A DNA stretch of 64,000 nt from Cyanobium sp. N.Huapi 1H5 (lineage in GTDB: Bacteria; Cyanobacteriota; Cyanobacteriia; PCC-6307; Cyanobiaceae), in the NCBI RefSeq assembly GCF_024345535.1, contig NZ_JAGQBH010000001.1:620001-684000 (forward strand), given 5' to 3'. Both the position numbers and the translations under genes were made by a program. The notes under the pieces were generated by a model that was given only the letters and a program-made list of their open reading frames with translations, was not told where the DNA came from and did no database searches. Shown one piece after another: positions 35,209 through 43,808 of this stretch; within the stretch, counting starts at the first letter, position 1, and the number at the start of each line of letters is the position of its first letter.

Positions 35209-35955
35209 ATGACGACTGATGACCGACAGCAGTTTGAGCAGTCCAGAGAGCAAAACTGCCTGGCTCTAGGACAGGATCATGAGGCATTCTCCCATTCCCT
35301 TGCGCTGATCACCGAACTTGATCGTTACGACTACTCCTATCTCTGGACGTGGATGGGTGTCCCGATCATCCAGATGCCAGCCGATGTCCTGGCCACACAG
35401 GAAGTGATCTGGAACAGCAAGCCCGACATCATTATCGAGACCGGAGTCGCCAGGGGTGGATCGGTCCTGTTCATGGCCTCGATCCTGGAGATCCTTGGCA
35501 ATGGCAGGGTCATCGGAGTGGATATTGACATTCGACCGCACAATCGCGAGGCGATTCAGAGCCACCCACTGGCCCACAGGGTGGATCTGATTGAGGGTGG
35601 ATCGGTTGACATCCCAACCCTTGAGCAAGTGCGCCGGCTGATCCCTGAAGGGGCACGTGTGATGGTGGTGCTCGACAGCGATCACAGCCGCCAGCATGTT
35701 CTTGAGGAGTGCCGCGCCTATGGCCCAATGGTGACCAAGGGATGCTATCTGGTGGTTGCCGACACCTTGGTGGGCCATGTGGAGGAGGACCAGGCGCCGA
35801 AGAAGCGCTCCAAGATCTGGTACAAGGGAGACGAACCTCTGTCGGCCTTACGGGACTACCTGCAGGAGCAGGATCGCTTCGAGCCGGATCCGGTCCTGAA
35901 TGGAAAGCTCGTCCTTTCCTCATCCCCCGGTGGCTATCTGCGCTGCCGATCATGA
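35209..35955 (+). CDS. CmcI/cephalosporin hydroxylase-family methyltransferase
   Basis: The 248-residue protein belongs to the family named after cephalosporin hydroxylase CmcI, whose members are mostly SAM-dependent O-methyltransferases, including rhamnosyl methyltransferases. The SAM site is IIETGVARGGSVLF, followed by VIGVDIDIRPHNR and the metal-linked VVLDSDHSRQHV. It lies 59 bases after the aminotransferase and its stop overlaps the next gene (ATGA). A role in O-methylating a sugar in the chain is likely. A second CmcI-like gene is at 43809. Confidence 0.85.
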   Translation: MTTDDRQQFEQSREQNCLALGQDHEAFSHSLALITELDRYDYSYLWTWMGVPIIQMPADVLATQEVIWNSKPDIIIETGVARGGSVLFMASILEILGNGRVIGVDIDIRPHNREAIQSHPLAHRVDLIEGGSVDIPTLEQVRRLIPEGARVMVVLDSDHSRQHVLEECRAYGPMVTKGCYLVVADTLVGHVEEDQAPKKRSKIWYKGDEPLSALRDYLQEQDRFEPDPVLNGKLVLSSSPGGYLRCRS

Positions 35956-36452
35956 CCCTGCAATTGCGTCGGTATATCCCCCACGCCGATGAAGAGGTCC
36001 TCAGGGAGCTGCGCACGGACATCCCCTTGCAGCATCGACTTCTGGCCCATCCTGACCCTGAGGCGACGGTCGATGTCCAGGCCTGGGTCAGCCGAAGAGA
36101 AACCATGGGCTGGTTTCGGGTGATCGAGCTGGATGGCCGTAGCACCGCGGGCTTTGTGCAATTGACGGACCGCCATGGTCTGGATCGGTACGCCTGGGTG
36201 GGCATTGCCCTGCATCCCCGTTGGCAAGGATCTGGCTGGGGCCGCCGCGCCATGGTGGCCTTGGCGGAAGAGGCGAGAGTCCATCTGGGCCTTCGCAAGC
36301 TGATGCTGCAGGTGAGGTCGGATAATCAGATCGCCTTGCACCTTTACGCCTCGATTGGGTATCGGATGGTTGGCCATCTCAAGCAGCATTATTTTGATGG
36401 GAACCACTACCATGATGTCACGATAATGGAGATGCTTCTGGAGACCGTATGA
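35952..36452 (+). CDS. GNAT-family N-acetyltransferase
   Basis: The 166-residue protein is a single GNAT fold. The acetyl-CoA loop reads HPRWQGSGWGRRAMVAL, equivalent to the Q/RxxGxG/A motif, followed by LGLRKLMLQV and the ASIGYRMVGHLKQHYFDGNHYHDVTIMEML end typical of sugar or amine N-acetyltransferases in polysaccharide clusters. The ATG at 35952 overlaps the CmcI-like stop. It could acetylate the amino sugar made by the DegT enzyme, in line with its place in the operon. Confidence 0.85.
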   Translation: MTLQLRRYIPHADEEVLRELRTDIPLQHRLLAHPDPEATVDVQAWVSRRETMGWFRVIELDGRSTAGFVQLTDRHGLDRYAWVGIALHPRWQGSGWGRRAMVALAEEARVHLGLRKLMLQVRSDNQIALHLYASIGYRMVGHLKQHYFDGNHYHDVTIMEMLLETV

Positions 36453-37171
36453 CCACGGTTGTCATCAGTCAGCCCATGTACTTCCCCTGGGTCGGCTTCA
36501 TGGCCCAGATGGCTTTGGCGGATGTTCTGATCTGGCTGGATGATGCTCAGTTCTCCAAGGGTTCGTTTACGAATCGCGTGCAGGTCAGACATGGTCAGAC
36601 GACCAAGTGGATGACAATCCCTTTGGTGCGTGGCGCATCGTTTCCACGGATCATGGATCTGGGGCTGCCGGGGGAGGAGTTGTTTCTGGCCCATCGCGCC
36701 CTGTTGTCACAGAGCTTGAGGGCCCGGTCCTTTCGGCAGCAGGCCCTCAAGTTGTTCGATGAGGCGATGGTCTCCAGTTCCATGGTTGGTCGGCTGATTG
36801 CCAGCGCCGAGATGCCCGCCGAGCGCTGGGGGGTCTTGCCAGCCAGGAGGATGAGGTCCTCAGCCATGGGTGTGGAAGGTACCTCCTGGAACCGTGTGCT
36901 CAGCTTGGTGCAGGCGGTTGGAGGAACCCGTTACGTGACGGGTCATGGAGCCGCTGCTTACCTTTGCCATGAGGCTTTTGAGGCTGCGTCCATTGGGGTG
37001 GAGTATATGGTTTATGATCCAGTTCCATGGGATCAAGGTGATGCCTTCTTTACACCTTATGTTGCCAATCTCGACCTCTACTCTTCCGTTGATCCCCCGA
37101 TTGCCTTGCAGCATCTTCGCCCAGCCACTGTCGGTTGGAGAGAGCATCTAAGGAGACTGGAATGTCGTTAG
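36449..37171 (+). CDS. WbqC-family protein
   Basis: This 240-residue protein matches the WbqC family often seen in O-antigen clusters and thought to act on sugars or acyl groups, with no established reaction. Typical blocks are ISQPMYFPWVGFMAQMALAD, WLDDAQFSKGSFTNRVQV, and the C-terminal YDPVPWDQG ... LDLYSSVDP. It is coupled to the GNAT gene upstream by ATGA and its last codons overlap the start region of the next gene. Association with an acetyltransferase is common for this family. Confidence 0.85.
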   Translation: MTTVVISQPMYFPWVGFMAQMALADVLIWLDDAQFSKGSFTNRVQVRHGQTTKWMTIPLVRGASFPRIMDLGLPGEELFLAHRALLSQSLRARSFRQQALKLFDEAMVSSSMVGRLIASAEMPAERWGVLPARRMRSSAMGVEGTSWNRVLSLVQAVGGTRYVTGHGAAAYLCHEAFEAASIGVEYMVYDPVPWDQGDAFFTPYVANLDLYSSVDPPIALQHLRPATVGWREHLRRLECR

Positions 37172-37995
37172 TCACCGAGCTGGAGAGAGACGCGTTTCGG
37201 GATAGTGGAATTCTGCTCCTCAAGGGGTTCTACGATCAATCAACCCAAGTAGCTCCGATTCTTGAAGGAATCAGAGTCATCATCGAACTCTTGTGTTTCA
37301 AGTACCAGGTTGAAGCCCCCACGCAGACTGCTGATCTCGCCATGACCGAGGGGTTCATGGCCCTGATTCGGCGTGATCGTGCCTACGGGGGAGAAGTGTA
37401 TGACGCGGTCAAGCAGATCCCGGAGTTCATGCAGCTTGTCAGTGACATGCGGAATTCATGCCTGTTTCGTGAGCTTCGCTCAGGCTCCATACCCGGACTG
37501 GCTGCGGGTGGCTATGGCATTCGCATCGATTGCCCAGGTGAGGCCACCTTCCGTGCTCCCTGGCATCAGGAGTTTCCAGCCCAGTTGCGCAGCCTTGATG
37601 GCATTGTCTATTGGACACCCCTTGTCTCGATCCGACCATCGCTGGGCCCGGTAGAGGTCTGTGTCGGATCCCATCGTGAAGGCATCGTTCCCGTCCATAC
37701 AGCGTTGGATTCTGCTCAGCAGGGGGCCTATGCCCTACGCCTTGTCGGTGAGGCGGAGCGGCTGGCAAAGTACCAGCACCAGTCTCCACTGACGGAACCC
37801 GGAGACCTGCTGCTGATGGACTTTCTCACACTGCATCAGTCTGGAGAGAATGTCGACGCCTATCCGCGCTGGTCGATTCAATTCCGTTACTTCAACTTTG
37901 TGAATCCGTTGGGTGTGAAGATCAGCTGGAAGGGCTCGTTCGCAGGTGGTCAAGACTTCCGTGCTATTCTTGATCAAGCAGAAGTCGCGATCTGA
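37162..37995 (+). CDS. phytanoyl-CoA dioxygenase-like Fe(II)/2-oxoglutarate enzyme
   Basis: This 277-residue protein is a double-stranded beta-helix dioxygenase. The metal triad candidates are H135 and E137 (WHQEFPAQ) and H225 (LTLHQSGEN), with R236 or R242 for 2-oxoglutarate. A Glu replaces the more common Asp of the HxD pair. An AAGGAGA ribosome-binding site at about 37150 places the ATG at 37162; a TTG nine codons earlier is less likely. In a polysaccharide cluster, hydroxylation of a sugar or lipid carrier is plausible. It overlaps the WbqC gene by ten bases. Confidence 0.78.
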   Translation: MSLVTELERDAFRDSGILLLKGFYDQSTQVAPILEGIRVIIELLCFKYQVEAPTQTADLAMTEGFMALIRRDRAYGGEVYDAVKQIPEFMQLVSDMRNSCLFRELRSGSIPGLAAGGYGIRIDCPGEATFRAPWHQEFPAQLRSLDGIVYWTPLVSIRPSLGPVEVCVGSHREGIVPVHTALDSAQQGAYALRLVGEAERLAKYQHQSPLTEPGDLLLMDFLTLHQSGENVDAYPRWSIQFRYFNFVNPLGVKISWKGSFAGGQDFRAILDQAEVAI

Positions 37996-38002
37996 AGGCA
38001 AT

Positions 38003-39157
38003 ATGATGACTCAGTGTCGTATTTGTGGTGCAACTCTCTCGCCCCCTGATTATTCTGCTGCTGCGCCAGCGATTACTTCGATCTCCACAAATCTCGCGAT
38101 TCCTACCGAGACCTATATCTGTCGCAACTGTGGCCATGGGCAATCTCCTGACTTGCCAAAGATTCAAGAGTTCTATGACACGCAGTATCGTATTTCATTG
38201 CAATCGGATCAACACGACCAACTCTATGTCGTCCGTGACGGCCAGCCTGTCTTTCGTACGCAGCGGCAAGCCGAGATGCTGGGGGCCATTGGTCTGCCCC
38301 TGAACGCACGGGTACTGGACTTTGGTGCCGCCAAGGGAACCACTTTGCGCTCCTTGCTGGAGTCAAGGCCTGATCTGCGTCCATCCACCTTTGATGTCAG
38401 TGATGATTACATCGGCTTCTGGCAGGGCTGGGTTCCCGCGTCCGAACAGGCAACCCATTGTCTTCCTGCTGAGTGGCAAGGTCGCTTTGATCTCGTCACG
38501 GCCCATTTTGTGCTTGAGCATGTTGTCGATCCCATCGGAACACTGAAGCGTCTAGCTGAATTGTTGGCTCCTGGTGGCAAGGTGTTTTTCACGGTTCCCG
38601 ATCCTCTGAGCAACACGGGTGACTTTTTGGTGGTGGATCATGTCAACCATTTCACGGCCTCGAGCCTGATGCGCACATGTGAGCTCGCTGGTCTTGTCGC
38701 GCATACGCTCTCTCGTGAGCTGTTCCGTGGTGCCTACGTTGTCATTGCGGAACAGGCAGCCGTTTCTGCCTCGTCCAGTGGTGGTCTACAGACTGATGTC
38801 GGTTCAGACATCACTCAAGCCCTTGATGCTCTGGCTTTCTGGGCCAAGGCCCTGGGTTCCCTTGACGCTGATCAGCACGTTGAGGCACATGTACCGACAG
38901 CGATTTATGGTGCTGGCTTTTACGGTGCATTGATCACCTCGCGGCTTCATCAGAAACCGCTCTGCTTTCTGGATCGAAACAAGTATCTCCAAGGCCAGGA
39001 CTATCTCGGTGTTGCCGTCCTCGCGCCTGAGGATTGTCCTGACTCGATTCGTAGGATCTATCCTGGTCTGAACCCGCTCCATGCCAGAGCCATCCTCGCG
39101 GATGCCGAGACCTGGATGCCGCCAGCCGCAAAGATCCACTATCTAGCTGATCAATGA
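38003..39157 (+). CDS. zinc-binding class I SAM-dependent methyltransferase
   Basis: This 384-residue protein has an N-terminal zinc module with C5, C8, C40 and C43 (CRIC ... CRNC) and a SAM domain with RVLDFGAAKGTTLRSL, a DVSDDY acidic strand, AHFVLEHVVDP and LLAPGGKVFF. The last 110 residues are a further domain with a second nucleotide-like AIYGAGFYGALITSRL motif. The layout resembles the sugar C-methyltransferase at 32780 but the sequences differ. The first of two adjacent ATGs at 38003 follows a GAAGG site. The base composition here is clearly more A/T-rich than in the flanking core genes. Confidence 0.82.
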   Translation: MMTQCRICGATLSPPDYSAAAPAITSISTNLAIPTETYICRNCGHGQSPDLPKIQEFYDTQYRISLQSDQHDQLYVVRDGQPVFRTQRQAEMLGAIGLPLNARVLDFGAAKGTTLRSLLESRPDLRPSTFDVSDDYIGFWQGWVPASEQATHCLPAEWQGRFDLVTAHFVLEHVVDPIGTLKRLAELLAPGGKVFFTVPDPLSNTGDFLVVDHVNHFTASSLMRTCELAGLVAHTLSRELFRGAYVVIAEQAAVSASSSGGLQTDVGSDITQALDALAFWAKALGSLDADQHVEAHVPTAIYGAGFYGALITSRLHQKPLCFLDRNKYLQGQDYLGVAVLAPEDCPDSIRRIYPGLNPLHARAILADAETWMPPAAKIHYLADQ

Positions 39158-39238
39158 CCGTGGGTGGTGATTACGGCTGCAACGCCATTGCTGAGGTCTT
39201 TCTGTGATGTCTGGACTGACTCTGTCGTCGCCGTCTAA

Positions 39239-40132
39239 ATGAACCAGACTCCTTTGGTGACTGTTGGAATGCCGACGTACAACAGGCCTCAAGAGCTTGA
39301 GCGATCGCTGGCTATGATTCGCGCCCAGTCTTATCAAAACCTTGATATTGTTGTCTCAGATAATGCCTCTCCCGATCCCCGTGTTGCACGGCTTGTGTTG
39401 GCAAAGTCGGAGCAGGACCCGCGCATCAGGTATTTCCGCCAAGATTCGAATATTGGCCCAAGCGCGAATTTTGTTTTTGTTCTGCGTAAGGCCAAGGGCT
39501 CTTTCTTTATGTGGGCAGCAGATGATGATGAATGGCACCCATTATTTATCGAAAAGCTGTTGCAGGCTTTGCTGGGAAATTCTTCCTGCGGCTTGGCTTT
39601 CTGCGACTTCGATGTTCGCTACCCCGATGGAACAGCATGCCTTTCCTATGGTTCGTTCTATCAGGCCTATGAGGACTTTCTTCGCGACACCGGTCCCGAC
39701 CGTGTTTCTACTTATGCCCTTCAGGCTCCTGAGCGAGGCAAGGCCAACCTGATTTACGGACTTTTCCGACGCGAGGCTTTGATTGACGACTCCGTCGACA
39801 GTTACTTTCATTCGAAAGCATGGGGGGCTGACATGCTTTTCGTGTGCGACGTTCTATCGCGATGGTCATTCAGCCTTGTCCCTGACAAACTGTATTCGGT
39901 AGGCATTCCGTTTCCAGCTCCCGTGCCTGCCGTTGTCGACCAAACCGTTCCCATAACCCATCGCCCTAGGCGCCAGTGGGGATTGGCGATGAGCCACCTG
40001 CAATACTTCGCAACCTATTTTCGAATTATGGTGCGGGCGCCCGGTTCCAGTCCGTCGTTGATCGTGAAGTTTCTCTACCGCCTGTTGCCGCTGTCTCTGC
40101 GCTGGCTGAAGCAGGATCTCACGGTTCGTTGA
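39239..40132 (+). CDS. family 2 glycosyltransferase
   Basis: The 297-residue protein is a GT-A fold transferase. It opens VTVGMPTYNRPQELERSLAM, has NASPDP and the donor/metal motif MWAADDDEWHP with DDD near residue 92. There is no membrane segment except a short hydrophobic stretch near the C-terminus. The ATG at 39239 is 81 bases after the methyltransferase. The codon use is A/T-rich. Donor and acceptor are unknown. Confidence 0.88.
   Translation: MNQTPLVTVGMPTYNRPQELERSLAMIRAQSYQNLDIVVSDNASPDPRVARLVLAKSEQDPRIRYFRQDSNIGPSANFVFVLRKAKGSFFMWAADDDEWHPLFIEKLLQALLGNSSCGLAFCDFDVRYPDGTACLSYGSFYQAYEDFLRDTGPDRVSTYALQAPERGKANLIYGLFRREALIDDSVDSYFHSKAWGADMLFVCDVLSRWSFSLVPDKLYSVGIPFPAPVPAVVDQTVPITHRPRRQWGLAMSHLQYFATYFRIMVRAPGSSPSLIVKFLYRLLPLSLRWLKQDLTVR
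39301..39308. repeat. HIP1 octamer GCGATCGC
   Basis: This is a copy of the HIP1 palindrome inside the family 2 glycosyltransferase gene. Its presence in the A/T-rich island suggests the island has been in a cyanobacterial host. Confidence 0.7.
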
Positions 40133-40221
40133 ACGGCGGAACAGTTCTTTCTGTTTCATGCCTCCTAGTGCCTGAACACGCAACAGGATTCACATGGTGT
40201 CCGTCATCCCTGAGGAATCTC

Positions 40222-41826
40222 ATGAAGACGGAGGCTGGCAGCGGAGGTAGTAACATCAGCTATAGGAAGCCCCCAGCGGAATACATGGCCCTACTGGATC
40301 AGCACGCAAGCAATATCGTTTCCCAGAATGGCGAGGATGGCATTCTCGCAGAGATCTTTCGGCGTATCGAGCCTCGATCAAGGCTATGTGTGGAGTTTGG
40401 TGCCTGGGACGGCAAGCATCTGAGCAACACGTGGGCGCTTTGGCACGAGTCGGGCTGGTCTGCCGTGCTCATCGAAGGTGACCGTGAAAGATTTCTCCAG
40501 CTTGAGCAGTCCATCACCCGTTTTCCGTCGGTGACAGCTGTCCATGCGTTCGTCGCGGCCGCCGGTCCCAACACCTTGGACAGCCTGCTGAGCAAGGAGG
40601 GGGTGTCCCCTGATGGTGTGGATCTTCTGTCGATTGATATTGATGGCGACGATTATCATGTCTGGTCATCCCTGACCACGTATAGACCCAGGGTCGTTGT
40701 TGTTGAGTACAACCCAACGATTCCGCCTGAGCTTGATCTTGTGCAGCGACAGGGGGAGTATTTTGGTGCTTCCGCAGCCGCATTGACGCGCCTGGCCAGG
40801 GAGAAGGGCTATGGATTGGCAGCTTGCACGGCCACCAATTGCATCTTTGTGCATCGTGATGACTTTGCCGCCCTCGGCATCCCTGAGCTCGACCTGAGCA
40901 CTGGTTTTGACAGGAGCCAGTTGTGTTATGTCATCAACGCCTATGACGGCCGAACGTTTCTGGCCACCAAGCCTGTCTACTCGCGGCCTTTACCGCTGGC
41001 TTCTTTTGCCTATTGGTGGGAGAGGTTGAGGCAGAATCTCCTCGCTGCGGCCGGTGAGACGATCCTTCCGGTTGAGGATCTGCAGCCCGTCAGCCTGGTG
41101 CTGGAGTCGACCCTGCGGCGCCGCAGCCTCAAGGACCGTGTGATGGCCACCTTGTCTCGGACGATCACCATGTCCTGGGGTCACCTCGTGTCCCTTGTGA
41201 CGGCCCTGCCCCCGTATCGGCTGGTTGAACGCCTTCTTCAGGCCCTGCAGCGGCGGGCGATGGAGCGCGAACTGATCAGGGCCTGGCGGCACTCGGGCAG
41301 TCCGGTCCCGCCACCCCATCTCTACAAGCAGAAGCTGCTCACCAGCTACGCCTCCCGCTACCGACTGTCAACGCTGGTGGAAACAGGAACCTATCTCGGC
41401 GACATGGTCTTTTCTCTGCGCAAGCGCTTCAAGACCATCATTTCCATCGAGCTCAGCTCTGAGCTCTGTGCACGGGCCCAGCAGCGCCTCCGTGAGTTCC
41501 CCCATGTCTCCATTATTGAGGGAGACAGCTCCCAGGTTCTTCCCGACATTCTTGATGGCTTGAAGGTTCCCACGCTCTTCTGGCTTGACGGCCATTACTC
41601 GGCCGGTAATACGGCACTCGGCGAGCGTGAAACACCCGTGTCTGCAGAGATGGAAGCCATCCTTAACCATCCCGTTCCCGGCCATGTCGTGTTGATCGAT
41701 GATGCCCGCAACTTTGATGGCACCCACGATTACCCCACGCTCTCCTCGCTCAGGGATTATGTCCACGGGGCCTATCCTAAGGCTGATTTCTCCGTGAAGG
41801 ATGACGTCATCCGCATCGTGCTCTGA
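40222..41826 (+). CDS. fusion of FkbM-like and class I SAM methyltransferase-like domains
   Basis: The 534-residue protein has two methyltransferase-like domains. The first (about residues 20-250) resembles FkbM enzymes: NIVSQNGEDGILAEIF, CVEFGAWDGKHLSNT, VLIEGDRERF, LLSIDIDGDDYHVW and VVEYNPTIPP. The second (about 370-534) has TLVETGTYLGDMVF, IISIELSSELCARA, IIEGDSSQVLPDIL and FWLDGHYS, followed by VLIDDARNFDG. A basic helical linker joins them. The ATG at 40222 follows a TGAGGA site; the frame is open further upstream but overlaps the end of the glycosyltransferase. It probably methylates two positions or two sugars. Confidence 0.82.
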   Translation: MKTEAGSGGSNISYRKPPAEYMALLDQHASNIVSQNGEDGILAEIFRRIEPRSRLCVEFGAWDGKHLSNTWALWHESGWSAVLIEGDRERFLQLEQSITRFPSVTAVHAFVAAAGPNTLDSLLSKEGVSPDGVDLLSIDIDGDDYHVWSSLTTYRPRVVVVEYNPTIPPELDLVQRQGEYFGASAAALTRLAREKGYGLAACTATNCIFVHRDDFAALGIPELDLSTGFDRSQLCYVINAYDGRTFLATKPVYSRPLPLASFAYWWERLRQNLLAAAGETILPVEDLQPVSLVLESTLRRRSLKDRVMATLSRTITMSWGHLVSLVTALPPYRLVERLLQALQRRAMERELIRAWRHSGSPVPPPHLYKQKLLTSYASRYRLSTLVETGTYLGDMVFSLRKRFKTIISIELSSELCARAQQRLREFPHVSIIEGDSSQVLPDILDGLKVPTLFWLDGHYSAGNTALGERETPVSAEMEAILNHPVPGHVVLIDDARNFDGTHDYPTLSSLRDYVHGAYPKADFSVKDDVIRIVL

Positions 41827-41835
41827 GGCAGGACA

Positions 41836-42846
41836 TTGGCTGATCCCCTCGTTTCCGTCCTGCTTCCTGTCTATAACTGCGAGCGCTATCTCGCCGACGC
41901 TATCGATAGCATCCTTTCCCAGACCTTTTCTGACTTCGAGTTCATCATCATCGACGATGGGTCCACGGACCGATCTTCTGATGTGATCGCTGGCTACGGT
42001 GATCAGCGGATCAGAATCATCCAGCAAGAGAATCGCGGTCTGGCCGCCACACTCAATCGGGGCATTGGTCTTGCCACCGGCAAGTACATCGCACGCCAGG
42101 ACCAGGACGACCTCTCCTACCCCGAGCGTCTTGGTCAGCAGGTCGACTTCATGGAGGCCCATCCTGATTGTGTGTTGCTCGGTACCTGGGCACAGATCAT
42201 GGAGATTGACCGTGTCGTCAATCGCTTCCACCGCCATCCGGTCGATGAAGCGGAGCTTCGGTATCTGATGTTGTTCAACAACCCGTTTGTCCACAGTTCC
42301 GTCATGCTGCGCCGGACCGCACTTGCCCAGGTCGGTGGTTACACGACGGACCCGGAGCGGCAGCCTCCGGAGGACTTCGAGCTCTGGTCACGCCTTGCCC
42401 GTGCAGGAGGGATCGCCAACCTCGGCGAGGTTCTGCTCGCCTACAGGGAGATCCCCGGCAGCATGTCGCGCGTCGGTCCGGCCCCATTCCGCCGTCGCCT
42501 GATCACGATCTGTTCAGAGAACCTTGCGGCCGCCTCGGGCCTTTCCGCTGACGATCCCGATATCCGGGCCATCGCGGCCCTCACCCACGGGGGGGTGGAG
42601 GAGGTTTCCACCCGTCCCGATTTCTCCCGGATGCAGTCCATCCTCCTGGGCGCCATTCAGCCCTCGGTGGCCGAGTCCCTCGCCGCGTCCCTGCGCCAGG
42701 ATGCGCTGGCCCGCGTCCAGGCGATGCAGGCCGGCTGGATGGTGCGGGAGTCGCCCGCCTATGACCTCCTGCACCGGTCGGGGCCCTTCCGGACTCTTGC
42801 CAAGCGCCTCTGGCGCCTGGCGCAACGGCTCAGGGGGCCCCAATGA
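41836..42846 (+). CDS. family 2 glycosyltransferase
   Basis: This 336-residue GT-A enzyme has SVLLPVYNCERYLADAIDSI, the IIIDDGSTD nucleotide motif and YIARQDQDDLSYPERL with the metal-binding DxD at D-Q-D-D. The acceptor-side segment EDFELWSRLAR is typical of the group. A TTG at 41836 is the start, ten bases after the previous gene. The stop overlaps the epimerase start (ATGA). Base composition moves back toward GC-rich here. Confidence 0.9.
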   Translation: MADPLVSVLLPVYNCERYLADAIDSILSQTFSDFEFIIIDDGSTDRSSDVIAGYGDQRIRIIQQENRGLAATLNRGIGLATGKYIARQDQDDLSYPERLGQQVDFMEAHPDCVLLGTWAQIMEIDRVVNRFHRHPVDEAELRYLMLFNNPFVHSSVMLRRTALAQVGGYTTDPERQPPEDFELWSRLARAGGIANLGEVLLAYREIPGSMSRVGPAPFRRRLITICSENLAAASGLSADDPDIRAIAALTHGGVEEVSTRPDFSRMQSILLGAIQPSVAESLAASLRQDALARVQAMQAGWMVRESPAYDLLHRSGPFRTLAKRLWRLAQRLRGPQ

Positions 42847-43778
42847 AGACGATCGTCATCGGCGGTGCCGGGTTCATCGGGTCCCTGGTCAGCCAGGCTC
42901 TGATCGCCTCCGGCCGGGAGGTGACCGTCGTGGGACGGCGTCCCCCCGGTGCCCACACGGACGCCCTGGCTTGCGCTTATCGCTGTGCCGATCTCGGTAA
43001 TCGGGCCCAGATGCGGGAGATCCTCGAGCCGGGCTGTGAAGTGATCGACCTGGCCTATGCCACCGTCCCCAAGACCAGCTACGGCGACCCCGTCTTCGAT
43101 CTGCTCGCCAATCTGCCCGGCAGCGTCGGCTTGCTTGAGGAGGCGATGGCCGTGGGGGTCCGCCGTCTGCTGCTCGTTTCCTCCGGGGGCACGGTCTACG
43201 GCCCCCCTTGCACCCTGCCGATTCCGGAATCCCACCCGACGGCCCCCGTCAGCCCCTACGGCATCACCAAGCTGACCATCGATCACTACGCCCTGATGTT
43301 CCATCACACCCGCGACCTGCCGGTGGTGGTGGTGCGGCCGGCCAATGCCTACGGCGTCCAGCAGCGTTCCCGGACCGGCCAGGGTTTCCTCGCTGCCGCC
43401 ATCGACGCCATCCTTTCGCGACGCGAGATCGAGATCTATGGTGATGCTGGAACCATTCGCGACTACATCCATGTCAGTGATGTGGCTAGCGGAATTCTTG
43501 CGGCCCTGGACTTCGGGAAAGATGGTGAAATCTATAACCTCGGCACCGGCATCGGCGCCAGCAATCTTGATGTGATCGCCCTGCTGCGCCCGTTGGCCGA
43601 GGCGGCCGGACACACCATCCAGGTGCGCCATCTGCCCTCACGGCGATTCGATGTTGAGGCCAATGTGCTGGATGCCCGGAAGCTTTGCTCCGCCAGCGGA
43701 TGGCGTCCGGATGTATCTCTCCAGCGTGGTCTCTCAGAGATGTGGGATCATGCCCTGATGGCGTCCTCCACCATCTGA
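42843..43778 (+). CDS. NAD-dependent epimerase/dehydratase (extended SDR)
   Basis: The 311-residue protein has the glycine-rich VIGGAGFIGSL start, the VSSGGTVYGPP catalytic serine region and SPYGITKLTI with the Tyr-x-x-x-Lys pair. The C-terminal IYGDAGTIRDYIHVSDVASGIL is typical of UDP-glucose 4-epimerase-like enzymes. It is probably a sugar-nucleotide epimerase. It is not GalE itself; that gene is at 47573. It is coupled to the glycosyltransferase upstream. Confidence 0.88.
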   Translation: MKTIVIGGAGFIGSLVSQALIASGREVTVVGRRPPGAHTDALACAYRCADLGNRAQMREILEPGCEVIDLAYATVPKTSYGDPVFDLLANLPGSVGLLEEAMAVGVRRLLLVSSGGTVYGPPCTLPIPESHPTAPVSPYGITKLTIDHYALMFHHTRDLPVVVVRPANAYGVQQRSRTGQGFLAAAIDAILSRREIEIYGDAGTIRDYIHVSDVASGILAALDFGKDGEIYNLGTGIGASNLDVIALLRPLAEAAGHTIQVRHLPSRRFDVEANVLDARKLCSASGWRPDVSLQRGLSEMWDHALMASSTI

Positions 43779-43808
43779 GGATTCCCCCTGCCCGCCCGAT
43801 TCACAATC

